Assembly: GCA_030704615.1 (NCBI GenBank)
Contig: CM060731.1
Coordinates: 61,918,756-61,982,755, forward strand
From: Takakia lepidozioides
Lineage: Eukaryota > Streptophyta > Takakiopsida > Takakiales > Takakiaceae
Direction: 5' to 3'
Length of the DNA stretch: 64,000 nucleotides
In this document: positions 24,781-35,164 of the stretch, piece after piece
How positions within the stretch are numbered: the first letter of the stretch is position 1
How the letters are laid out: every line of letters begins with the position of its first letter
Translations under genes and position numbers: made by a program
The notes under the pieces: generated by a model
Told to the model about the DNA's origin: nothing
The model's input: the letters and a program-made list of their open reading frames with translations, nothing else
Databases searched by the model: none

Positions 24781-25585
24781 CAGTGTTGGGCGGGTATTAC
24801 TTTTTCTAATACCAGCAGGGTCTGGGTATTGAAAAGAAATTAATTTTACCAGCCGGTTAGCAGTATTGAAATATTCCTTAATTTTAATACCCGCCGGTTC
24901 TCAATGGTAGTATGATAATCAATTTGCGGACGGGTATCAATAGGATGGGTATTCCAATCTGATACCAGCCGGTTATCAACTCGGGTATAAATAATAAAAA
25001 TTTAAGAAACCCCTAAATCGTCAATACGTATTGAATCTAGAAGTTTTCAGTTGATTTCACAAAGAGAAGCAATCTTAGTTAAAAGAAGACTGATTGCAAC
25101 CACATAAGACACCACCAACAGTTAGCTCAGTTGGTAAAGTGCACTAAGTGCCATCTGGTCAAATCCTACTACTTGACGGGTGTGGTACGCTCTTCTCCCC
25201 CTTCCCTGCACAGTGTCGCATCGGAAAGCCTTACAGCGAGGTTACTGAGAGGTTATTTTCTCCTCTCTCTATCAAGGGGCCTGATTTGTGAGCTGTCGCT
25301 CCCAGGTGTTTCCCTAAAAAAATTTATTAAAAAAAAAATACACCCTACATGTGCTAAAAAAAATAAAGAATATGAGGCAGGCCCGCCCTACATGTGGTAA
25401 GAAATGAAGCATGGTGGCGGCCCTTGGGGCTGGACATGCCCTCCCTGACATGTGCACCCTCTTACCCTAACTCACCCAGCCAATTTTCTATTCATACCAC
25501 GGTATAGTCCTTGTTTTTGCCCATAATACGGGTATGTACCCGGGTATTGCCTTGGCAATACCAGCCGGTCCGGTTATCAACCAGA
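24781..25585. mobile_element. possible non-autonomous hAT-type element
   Basis: The stretch begins CAGTGTTGGGCGGG and ends GGTTATCAACCAGAGCCTG, whose complement begins CAGGCTCTGGTTG. This gives weakly matching CAG-type ends like those of hAT transposons. Its inside is rich in GGGTATT and TACCAGCCGGTTATCAAC motifs in both orientations and has no long frame. No clear 8-bp target-site duplication is visible, so the call is tentative. Confidence 0.35.
25118..25360 (+). mobile_element. tRNA-like SINE fragment
   Basis: GTTAGCTCAGTTGGTAAAGTGC at 25121-25142 matches a polymerase III A box, and GGTCAAATCCT at 25157-25167 matches a B box at tRNA-like spacing. An A-rich tail (TTTATTAAAAAAAAAATACA) follows at about 25320-25340. 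It is not a functional tRNA, because acceptor-stem pairing is not evident. Confidence 0.5.
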
Positions 25586-25955
25586 GCCTGCAAAGATAGG
25601 AAAGTGTCTTTTTGTGTCTTATATCTGTTCTATGATCTTTCTTTGTCAACATAAAATTTCGTGGTGGTAACCGCAGCACACTTGGCTCCGAAGTATATCT
25701 GCTTGTTTTTACTTTTCCGCATGTTTCATATGTATGTGTCTGATTGCTTGGGAGACAAGGGGCATTGGTCAGGCACTGCTGACAGGCCCTGGACACCATG
25801 CCTATTGAAGGTTGTATGAGATGTGGCTGCCTCTCCTGAAACCACTGTGTATTGTTGACAGCAGGCCTGGTGTTAGTTCCGGCTCATTTCAGGATACCTC
25901 TATGTGCATGCATATTTTTGGAAAAGGCTGATTAGTTTTTTCTTGCCAAAAACAG
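25586..25955. other. unassigned spacer
   Basis: No gene, repeat or RNA is recognised in this stretch. Confidence 0.4.
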
Positions 25956-26126
25956 ATACTAGATTTACTTGGGCTGGGGAGCAAATGTGAAGAAGGCGAG
26001 CTGCCCCAACGAAAGGCGGGCCACGTTCCTCCCCTGCTGGGGTCTACCCCACCTCCTTGTACTCCTGTGCCTGATTTGATTGACACTCGGGAATTTGACT
26101 TTTCAACCGCCTCTAATGGATCACAG
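25956..26126 (+). CDS. possible isolated exon, family unknown
   Basis: A 171-nt open stretch lies between a good acceptor (AAAAACAG) and donor (CAG|GTAGC). It would encode a peptide beginning ILDLLGLGSK, with a proline-rich middle (GSTPPPCTPVPDLID) and ending FDFSTASNGSQ. Such acidic/proline linkers with DLLGL motifs occur in clathrin-adaptor-type proteins, but no domain is present to support that. It may be an orphaned exon carried in by rearrangement; no partner exons were found next to it. Confidence 0.25.
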
Positions 26127-26688
26127 GTAGCATTTCTATCCATGACATGTTCTCAGTGAGTGGATCCTCATGGAAGGGTGTTAGAAGATATGCAATAAAT
26201 TTCTACTTGAAAGGTTAAAGTTTACTTTAGTTTCAGCAAGATTTGTTTCTGACCTCAAAGGGCTAACTGTCATCAACCTCACGGATACTGTTATTATTAT
26301 TATTATTACTTGATATATACTGTACAGGGGACCGAGGCCTGACGAATTTTATTTATAAAGGCGAGGAAAAAATAACCTTAGAAAAGGCCCTGGAGTTTAA
26401 TGCGAGCCCAAGGGTCTTGCCTACGTGGCAGGATGCCGTGTGCAACTAGTTTGCTTATAATACCAATTGGTTCTACAATGTGATGGAAGCGGTAGCACAT
26501 GTATCGATAATGGCTCTGCATTAGGCAAAGAAAATGTTCATAATACAGTGTGCAAGCTATGTTGCTGCAGTAGAAATTTGACAGTGGCACTGAAAGAGAA
26601 AAGATGTAAGCCCAAAATCAATGTTCTGGAACTACACAGTGACTGACTACAGATTCATGTGATCCTCTCTGCTCAGGACCCCGTTCAA
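26127..26688. other. unassigned spacer
   Basis: No feature is recognised except a short (TTA)n run near 26290-26310. Confidence 0.4.
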
Positions 26689-26691
26689 CAG

Positions 26692-26939
26692 GTGTGGCCG
26701 CCCCTAAATGACAAACGGAAACCACCCGGAGATGTGGTCTTCTTCCATGGACTCCACTTTGTAATGTTCAGAAGGAAACATGGGTGGAGCGTGATAATCA
26801 CAAACTATGTTGGCCAAAGGAGTGGATGCGGAAGGACTTGCGAGGAAGTGTGCTTGTGCTGCTGGTGTCATATGTTGCGAATGATTCACACCAAGACCTG
26901 GACGGCATCGGCAGGAATTTGCAGCAGGGCTTAGTCAAG
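26692..26939 (+). pseudogene. frameshifted exon of an alpha/beta-hydrolase (SERAC1/DUF676-like)
   Basis: After an acceptor-like CAACAG, one frame reads VWPPLNDKRKPPGDVVFFHG. A shift near 26765-26772 then moves the protein into a second frame reading KETWVERDNHKLCWPKEWM, then KDLRGSVLVLLVSYVANDSH, ending at a donor-like AAGTAAAT. VxFFHGL followed by a CWPxEWLxKDL block is the typical start of plant SERAC1-like/DUF676 serine hydrolases. The catalytic serine region is missing, so this is a relic of one exon. Confidence 0.6.
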
Positions 26940-27290
26940 TAAATCTTTGTACTTCCATGAATCATATCTATACTTTGACAAAGTTCCAGCTTTTCAGGTT
27001 ATCGAAAATGGCCCCTTTCTGACTTGACTTGGGTGCGAAATTCGGAATGTGACATTAGGCAGAATTTTTATCCTAGCTTATAGTTTGCCAGAACGTTGAC
27101 TGACAGATATTGGCAGGAACTGTCAGAAGAGTTTCAACAACTAAAACATCAAATTACTACCTTAATATCTGGAGGGCTGCACCCTTTTCAGTGAGCTTAA
27201 GTACTCAGATTCAGCACTCAGATTTTGTAATGCCACTTGCCGGATTTTGGATCCTAGCTCATATCCTTTTATCTCTTTATCATGCTGTGC
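26940..27290. other. unassigned spacer before the PPR-derived array
   Basis: A stretch near 27097-27165 would read YWQELSEEFQQLKHQITTL, which might be a further relic of the hydrolase gene. The support is weak. Confidence 0.3.
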
Positions 27291-27329
27291 AGCTCACTTC
27301 TATATTCCAGCTTTGGATGGCAAAAACCA

Positions 27330-28035
27330 ATTGTTCTTGTTGGCCATGGCCATGGCTAAAGCTGGAATTATACCATATGTCATTCTGAACAAAGCCCTGC
27401 CAGACATGTATGGCAAATGCAAGCTGACAGCCCTGGAGAAGGGGGGAAGAGGTTCATGGGGACATCGTTGAAGCTGGAATTGTGGAAGATGTCATTCTGA
27501 ACACTGCCCTGATGGACAAGTATGTCAAATCGGAGGCGGCAACCCTGGAGAAGGGGAAAGAGGTCCGTGGTGACATTGCCGAAGTTGGAATTGTACCAGA
27601 TGTCATTCTGAGCACCACCCTGCTAGACAAGTATGCGAAATGGGAGTTGGCACCCCTGGAGAAGGGGGAAAGAGGTCCATGGGAACATCATCAAATCTGG
27701 AATTGTGCAAGATGTCATTATAAACACTGCCCTGATGGACATGTATGCTGAATGCGAGGCGACAGTCCTGGAGAAGGAGAAAGAGGTCCATGGTGACATT
27801 GCAGAATTTGGAATTGTGGCAAATGTCATTTTGAACACCAATCTGCTGGACAAGTATACCGAATGGGAGTCGGCAGCCTTGGAGAAGGGAAAAGAGGTCC
27901 GTGGTGACCTTGTAAAGCTCAAATTATACTAGATGTCATCTTGTACATTGCCCTGCTAGACATGTATGCCAAATGCAAGCCGACAGCCCTGGAGAAGGGG
28001 GGAAGAGGTCCATGGGACATTTGTCAAGGCTGATT
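27330..28035 (+). repeat. tandem array of a 111-bp unit derived from a PPR L-motif
   Basis: Units begin with GACATGTATG or GACAAGTATG at 27403, 27515, 27626, 27738, 27849 and 27959, so the period is 110-112 bp. A partial earlier unit lies before 27403. Each unit reads roughly DxYxKxExAxLEKGKEV followed by HGDIxxxGIVxDVILNTxL, which is the junction of an S motif and an L motif in PLS-type PPR proteins. The rest of the S motif and the whole P motif of a normal 101-aa triad are absent. Units of 112 bp carry an extra G in the GGGGAAAGAGG run and break the frame. It cannot encode a normal PPR protein. Confidence 0.8.
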
Positions 28036-28859
28036 TGCGTATAATACCCTGTACCGTCCGGATTATAAAGAGGTGATTCATGCAGGTAGTTATGGTTGTA
28101 GCACGGGTTACTTGTTTTTGGAGCTGTCTTGTGGCGTTATTCATTCTTGTTGTGGGCTTGTAATGTCTCAAGTAGTTTACATACCAGGATATTTATCTAA
28201 TTAGGTTCATACATCAATTTTGGTTGCCTCGTCTTCTGAAATTAGGGGACTTATACGGTAGAGTGATGATTGCAAAAATGCCACACTATTTGTAGGATTC
28301 CACACCAAAATAAAAATGTGTGAAGAGGTTATCTGTTTCTTTTGCTGCTCGAAATGTGATCACTCAGATATGTTTTGGTTCAGAGTGGGCACATGCAAAG
28401 CTATTTTCCTTCTCTGTCTGTCCTCCATCTATCTCTCTGCCATGATGTGCTCCATACCAACTGAAGGTGCAGTCCATGGCAAAGTAATATCTAATATAAA
28501 AGATCCTCTTTTTGTGAGTAGGCTTAGAATTGGGTTCATGTTGACAGGCAACAAACTATGCCTCTGGGTCTGGCCACTTGTTGCATTCCTAGATTTCTCA
28601 GGGCCAAGTGGACCACATGTGAGCACCAAAGGCATTAGACAAAAGACTAGCAGCTAGAGCCACTGTGCACAAGGTGACTTTCTTCCCAACAAACGCAAAA
28701 GTTTCCACATCATCAGTCTGAATAATTTTCTGTGTGACCTCCAGATCTAAGGACACAAGGATTCTAAAGAGGATATCAAAATCAAACATCCTAAACTGGG
28801 GTAGAAAACCCCTTGTGCACAATTCTTTCCTGCAGATATATGAACATTGTTGCATCCAT
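28036..28859. other. unassigned spacer left of the retrotransposon
   Basis: No feature is recognised. Minus-strand open frames (28429-28635 and 28598-28855) have no recognisable domain. Confidence 0.4.
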
Positions 28860-29454
28860 TGTCACGGACATAGCCCAGAGAAACTTACCAGGAGTAAATA
28901 TCGGAAGTTACGAAGTTACCATGTTACCGAAAGTTTGTCATGATCTACCATGATCTATCATGATTTACCATTAGTTACCAAGTCACCGGGAGTTTACCTA
29001 ATTATCGAGAGTAACTTGGGAAACTGCTTAGGAAGCTTCATTTGGAGAAAACTTCTTCATCAAGATGCCTCATTTGTTTAAGGAAACTTCTCCATTAAGA
29101 AACCTCATTTGGGGAAGCCTCTTAGGGAACCTCCTAGTAACCAGTATATATAGAAGGTGAGACTGGACACTCTCAGTCTCGCCAACACCAGTTCAAGCTA
29201 CTCTTGTTTCCACTCCAGTCTAGTTCCCAGTACTCTAGCCAAGTTTCCAGTATCTGGTACTCCAGTCCAGTTTCCAGCATACTAGTATTCAAGTCGCGTT
29301 CCAATATCTTATACTCTTGTTCATTGTTATAAAGATCGTCTTGATTCCTATTTACTCATCATGCATTCAGCCACGCCGACCTTGACTTCTTGTCTAGTCT
29401 TGTACCTCTAGTCTGATATCTTGTTTGTGTTCAGTCATGTTTTCGTCCTTGACA
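28860..29454 (+). repeat. 5' LTR of the chromovirus
   Basis: Begins TGTCACGGACATAG and ends TCGTCCTTGACA (TG...CA ends). It aligns along its length with 34593-35164. The element promoter is probably at CAGTATATATAGAAGG near 29140. The preceding five bases (TCCAT) match the five bases after the 3' LTR (TCTAT) at four of five positions, a plausible worn target-site duplication. Confidence 0.9.
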
Positions 29455-29524
29455 GTTTGACGAGACTAAAATTTGTTCCTTAGTTAGTTAAGATAGAAGG
29501 CACATTGCAGAAATAGTCGCCACA

Positions 29525-30450
29525 TTGCAGAGTCTTCAGCTCCAGATGCAAGAACTTCGTACGTCTACTACCCAACTACAAGTTGATCAGTCTCAAGATC
29601 TTGACAACGCTCTCAACAATTTGCAACAACAAATTTCAGAGTTGAAGGAGTCGAACAATGGATCTTCAATCTTACGAGTCCCTATTATAACAACTCCTAC
29701 TGCAACGGTTCCTCCAAACCTTCAACAGATTACAAGGGAACCAAAGGTCAGCATGCCCGAGAAATTTGATGGGACAAGATCAAGATTTTGCAGTTTTGTT
29801 CAACAAGTACGATTGTTTCTATGACTACATCCACAACGCTACCCTGACGAAGGTATTCAAGTGGGATTCGTGGGCACCCTTCTATTAGACACTGCCATAT
29901 TTTGGTTTGCACCGCTATTAGAGAACAAATTGCATTTCCCATATAATTTTGAAGCGTTCATGTCCGAGTTCACTGCACGTTTGGAGAGAATGATAGAGAG
30001 AGTTGCAGAGACAAAGATGCGAAATCTTCGACAAGAAATACGTCCAGCTTCTGTTTATGCTACCGAATTTCGACAACTTGCGTGCGACCTCGACTGGAAT
30101 TAGAAGAGCCTCATTAGTCAGTTTCGATATGGCATAAAAGAAGATGTAAGAGATTTGTTGCTGACAATGCCAAACGTGAGTACACTGAGCGAATTCATCA
30201 CCCAAGTCATTGCATGCGATAATCGTTTGTTCGAAAGACATCAAGAGAAACGATCTAGATGGTCGACGATGCACCATGCCGCTGCTACTACGACACCAAA
30301 TATAATGATTCATCAAACATTCGGTAATGATCCTATTGATGTTGTCCGATTCAAGCCATTGACGCCACAAGAAAACAAAAACGGCGCTCGAATAGATTAT
30401 GCCTTTATTGTAGAGAAGATGATCACATTGCATTAAACCCCCAACAAGAG
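29525..30450 (+). pseudogene. gag of the chromovirus, frameshifted
   Basis: The frame from 29525 (coiled-coil-like MQSLQLQMQELRTSTTQLQ start) runs to 29824, shifts, continues from about 29861 to a stop at 30101-30103, and resumes from about 30104 into DNRLFERHQEKR and the damaged zinc knuckle near 30405-30440. Gag proteins package element RNA. This copy has at least three breaks. Confidence 0.75.
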
Positions 30451-30531
30451 AAGATTCAAAGCTCGGGGCACAACTCAAGTGTTCGATACGAGGAGGTCGG
30501 AAAACGAAGATGTCCAGTCACAATAGGGACC

Positions 30532-31230
30532 ATGCAGCTGGACACCCCTAATTCCTTACCAAAAAAATGTCTTTTTCTACCTCCAGACCCTATACCTTGT
30601 TTCACAGTTCCAGTAAAGATCATGATGCAAAATCGAGATATCTCCGTAGAAGTATTTTTGGACTCGGACGCTTTAGCGTGTTTTATTGACAAAGACTTTG
30701 CGAAGCAACACAATTTAACGCTAAGAAAGAAATTCCCGGCCCCTGTTGAAGTCATCGATGGATGACCGTTAGCATTAGGAAATATTGACCATGAAACTCG
30801 ACCCCTTGAAGTGAAGCTTAAAAATCAAGCATTACAGATTGTTTTTAATGTCATCCAGTCTCCAACGAATCCTGTGATCATTGGACTTCCTTGGTTTGTA
30901 CTTCATAATCTTGACATCGACTGGCGATCACGAAAAATTTCGGCAAGACAAAAATGCAAAAGTACCAAAGGTATTCAACCCTTGTTTCTTGGAGCTAGAG
31001 CCTTCATGAGAGCTACGAAGAAAGACGCGACATTTGCACTTTATGTGACTCCGATCAAGACCATAACAGACCAAGGTACTTCGACATTATCCACTCAATA
31101 TCAAGATTTCAAGGATGTCTTCGAGAAGAAAAATATAGACATGTTGCCAGAATATCGACATTATGATTGTGCAATTGAGTTGCAAGAAGGAGCTCAACCA
31201 CCATTCGGTCCGATCTACAATTTATCTTAG
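30532..31230 (+). pseudogene. protease and start of pol, chromovirus
   Basis: An aspartic-protease segment (VFLDSDALACFIDKDFAKQH) is followed, after a TGA at 30763-30765, by the NPVIIGLPWFVLHNLDIDWR linker typical between Ty3 protease and RT. The active-site Gly is replaced by Asp. The frame ends at a stop at 31228-31230, inside the RT N-terminus. Confidence 0.75.
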
Positions 31231-32450
31231 ACGGAGTTGGCTGTTTTACACGAATATATTAATGAAAATTTGTCAAAGAATTTCATTCGACATTCGAAAT
31301 CACCCGTGGGAGCACCTATCTTATTTGTGAAGAAGAAGAACGGATCGTTACGCACGTGTGTGGACTACCGTGGGCTCAACAAGTCACTATAAAAAATCGT
31401 TACCCACTACCGCTGATTTTCGGACTCCTCGAACAACTTGGACAAACAATTTTTTTTCACAAAGATCGACTTAAGAGGAGTTTACAACCTTGTACGAATA
31501 AAAGAACAAGACGAATAGAAGACTATTTTTCGCACAAGGTACGGACATTTCGAATATAGTGTTATGTTTTTCGGTCTTACAAATGCTCCAGCAATTTTTC
31601 AACACATGATGAATGACATCTTTCGAGAATTTTTAAATGACTTTGTAGTTATATATGTGGGCGACATTTTGATATTTTCACAGAATGAAGAAGAACATGG
31701 TCGCCATGTACGCCTTGTCCTTAATAAATTGAGAGAAAAAAGACTATACGTCAAGTTGGAAAAATGTCTTTTCCACCAATCTAAAGTCGAATTTTTGGGC
31801 TACATTATTTCCGACTTTATGGATCAAAAGAAAATACAAACCATCATCGAGTGGATTAAACCAACTTTGGTTCGAGATGTACAATGTTTTCTAGGATTTG
31901 CAAATTTTCTATAGAATCTTCATCAATGACTATTTCAAAATTTTCTGCACCATTGACACGACTCACATAGAAGGCCAAATTTGTATAGGACGAGAAGGCT
32001 GACCAAACATTTGAAAGGCCGAAGCAGACATTTACAACAGCTCCAATACCGGTACATGCTAAACCGTTCTTTTTGGAAGCAGATGCATCGGACTTTGCAC
32101 TTGGCGCAGTACTCTCTCAATACGGTACAGATGGCCGACTTCACCCTATAGATTTTCGTTCTCGCAAATTTTCCGCTGCGGAGATCAATTATGAAATCCA
32201 TGACAAAGAACTTCAAGCGATTATCGATACTTTTGAGGAGTGACGTCATCTATTGGAGGGAGCTAAACATCAGGTCACTGTCTAAACCGATCACAAAAAT
32301 CTCGAGTATTTTATGAGTGCTCGTGTTTTGAATTGACGTCAAGCGAGATTGAGTATGTCACTAGCAAAGTTTGATTTTGTTATTACCTACCGTCCCGAAC
32401 ATCTTCAAGGAAAACCAGATGCTCTTTCTTGACGATCGTGTCTTGCGCCA
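31231..32450 (+). pseudogene. reverse transcriptase and RNase H of the chromovirus, inactivated
   Basis: Fragments in order are [71 protein letters not shown], then RNase H pieces FFLEADASDFALGAVLSQYG, NYEIHDKELQAII and TDHKNLEYF. The second Asp-box is YVGD, so a catalytic Asp is lost. There are several stops and a frame change near 31440-31560. Confidence 0.8.
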
Positions 32451-32729
32451 AAAGAAGGAGATGCAGCTTTTGACCAACAAAAATCCATCATCTTGAAACC
32501 AACAAATCTTTTATTGAATATGTTATCCATGTCCATCTATGACGATGTAGAGATCATAAAGGAGATTCAGGAAGCACTAAAGAGCAACTAATTTGCCATG
32601 ACACTACGAAATTAACTAAATCGACCTCGAGACAACCCACATGTTACAAACGACTTCGAAATCAAAGATGACTTACTTTATTTCAAAAGACTTCTTTATG
32701 TACCTCCAGGATCTACACGACTTCGAATT

Positions 32730-33990
32730 CTTCAAACATGTCATGATCTTCCGGCTGCAGGACATTTCGGCTTCAACAAAACAATGGAATTGATATCCAG
32801 GGACTATGGTGGCCGCAGGTATGGAAACTCGTGAAAGAATTTGTAAAATCTTGTGACACCTGTGCTAGGGCAAAGTGACCATGACATTAACCTTACGGCC
32901 TTCTTCAACCATTACCCATTCCCAAGGATCCTTGGTTATGGACTTTATTATGGACCTTCCAATTTCCAAGACCACCGACTCAATCCTTGTTATTGTGGAT
33001 CGTTTTACGAAGATGACACATTTCATTCCATGTAATAAGACGGTTACAGGCGAGGAACTGCAAGACTCTTCCTCAATAATATCTACCGCATTCATGGACA
33101 CCCAAAGGAGATCGTATCTGATCAATGATCACAATTCCTATCAAATTTCTGGAGAGGATTATTTCACATATTAGATACTAAGATCAACCTCTCTATAGCT
33201 AATCATCCACAGACTGATGGTCAAACCGAACGCGTAAACCAGATTTTGGAGCAACATCTTCGTTGTACGATAAATTTTCACCAAGATAATTGTACGGACC
33301 TTTTGCCATTAGCTGAGTTTGCCTACAACAACACCATACATTCTTCGACCAAACAAATTCTATTTTTCTCCAATTATGGTCATCATCCTTGAATAAACCC
33401 TTTTCACATGAAAACTGTTGGAAGCCCTGCTGTAGAAAACCTTGCTACTCATCTTACTACGATTCACAAGGAGCTTACATTCCGCCTCGCGGAAGCTCAA
33501 AAATAATACAAGGAGTATGCAGATCAACATCGTCAACTTCAACTCCAGTTTAAGGTGAGAGATCGTGTATGGCTTTTTCGACGGGACATACAAACCTCGC
33601 GACCATCAATAAAGTTGGATTATCAACGCCTGAGACCATTCAAAATTATTCGACAAATAAATCGGGTTAGTTTTTGGCTTGAACTCCCATGAAATATGCG
33701 CATCCATCCAGTATTTCATGTTTCATTATTGGAGTTGTATCATCCATCGAATATTCTAGGGAGAGTCTCCGTACCACCTCCACCAATCGACGTCAATCAG
33801 GAAATCGGGTATGAAGTCGATGAACTCCTAGACTCTCGCATCAAGTATAAACGTCTTGAGTATTTCGTACATTGGAAATGCTACGACATCAATAAACGAA
33901 TGTGGGAACCTTCATCCAACCTCGACAATGCATCTGACAAGCCCAAGAGTTTCATCAACGATATCCAGCTAAGCCCCGAACTACACGTTA
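32730..33990 (+). pseudogene. integrase and chromodomain of the chromovirus, broken
   Basis: The integrase zinc-finger region (near 32755-32870) is frameshifted. The core keeps MDFIMDLP, a VDRFTKM block and PQTDGQTERVNQ in successive frames. After the GPY/F-like region (IHPVFHVSLLELY at about 33700) comes a 50-residue chromodomain, which in chromoviruses steers integration towards histone-marked heterochromatin. The aromatic/tryptophan positions of the chromodomain fold (FVHWK, WEPS) are kept. Confidence 0.8.
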
Positions 33991-34592
33991 ATAAGACGTT
34001 ATAACGATAATGCCAGCCAAGTTAGCTTCAAGGTGAAGACTCCACATTCAGTGTACCTGATACATGCTAAGGAGGGAAAAACACCACACATCAATATATA
34101 TAGTTACACTTCCAGCACTCTTGCATATTGTATTGACAGCATTGAGTCACAAGGAACCAGATATGTTAGAGCTGTCGCTTATCCAACTACCAGATCAGCC
34201 GTTCCGACTCTCACGACCTTCAACATCACGCCGACGTTCACGAGACGATAAGCCACTAATACGCGGATTTCCTCGTCTGGACCCCGTACGACGGCAAGTG
34301 GAGCCTACTCGAAGTCTGATAATTTTGTTGGAGGTTGAGGCTTCAAACCCAGAGGGTAACAAAATCATGTTTGAAGACAGTTTAAAAAATCAGAATGCTC
34401 AAGTCACTGCGTGGTCCCAAGTTCAAGGTGTTTGATACTATCGATGGTTACATGGACCTATAAATTATTTGAGTCAAGAACGAAGAGCCGAATACTTGGC
34501 AAATATTATTTGCCGGATTTTGGATTTTCTCCAGCTCTAAGCAAGTCCAAGATTTTACCACTCCTCGAGGAATTCGGCGCTAGAGGAGAGAG

Positions 34593-35164
34593 TGATATAA
34601 CGGACATAGCCCATAAGAACTTACCGGGAGTAGATACCAGAAATTATCAAGTTATCATGTTACCAAAAGTTATCATGATCTACCATGATTTACCATAAGT
34701 TATCATAAGTTATCAAGTTATCAAGTTATCAAAAGTTTACCAAATTACCGAGAATAACTTGGGAAACTGCTTAAGAAGCTTCGTTTGCTTCAGGAAACTT
34801 CTCCATCAAGATACCTCATTTGTTTAAGGAAATTTCTCCATTAAGAAACCTCTTTTGGGGAAGCCTCTTAGGGAACCTCCTAACAGCCAGTATATATAGA
34901 AGGCGAGACTGGACACTCTTCAGTCTCACCAACACCAGTTCAAGCTAATGTTGTTTCCAGTTTCCAGTACTCCAGTCCAATTTCCAGCATTCCAGTATTT
35001 AAGTCGCGTTCCAATATCTTGTACTGTTGTTCATTGTTATAAAAATCGTCTTGATTTCTATTTACTCATCATGCTTTCGGCCACGCCGACCTTGACTTCT
35101 TGTCTAGTCTTGTACCTCTAGTCTGATCTTTTGTTAGTGTTCAGTCATGTTCTCGTCCTTAACA
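34593..35164 (+). repeat. 3' LTR of the chromovirus
   Basis: Begins TGATATAACGGACATAGCCC and ends GTCCTTAACA. A purine-rich tract (GAGGAGAGAG) directly precedes it and would serve as the plus-strand primer. It diverges from the 5' LTR by many substitutions and a few indels, so the insertion is old. Confidence 0.9.

Larger units (their letters stand above)
28860..35164 (+). mobile_element. decayed Ty3/gypsy chromovirus, Tcn1-like
   Basis: This is a 6.3-kb LTR retrotransposon with gag, protease, reverse transcriptase, RNase H, integrase and a C-terminal chromodomain in chromovirus order. Gag (about 29525-30450) carries EKFDGTRS, a FVGTLL/WFAPLLE block, an RQ..RPASVYATEFRQLACD block and a zinc-knuckle remnant CLYCREDDHIALN whose last Cys is replaced by Asn. 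The protease site reads FLDSDA instead of FLDSGA. RT has TNAPAIFQHMMNDIF, but its catalytic box is YVGD, not YxDD. RNase H has EADASDFALGAVLSQ. Integrase has MDFIMDLP, VDRFTKMTHFI and QTDGQTERVNQ. The chromodomain (about 33808-33960) has YEVDELLDSRI, FVHWKCYD and WEPSSNL. Multiple stops and frameshifts make it dead. The gag resembles fungal and moss Tcn1-type elements by recalled family pattern. Confidence 0.9.

Noticed and set aside
25118-25180. Functional tRNA gene
   Set aside because: A and B boxes are present, but the acceptor and anticodon stems do not pair convincingly and an A-rich tail follows; a SINE relic fits better.
34033-34435. Separate gene after the chromodomain
   Set aside because: It lies inside the retrotransposon before the 3' LTR, and the frames are short and broken; probably the non-coding or extra 3' part of the element.
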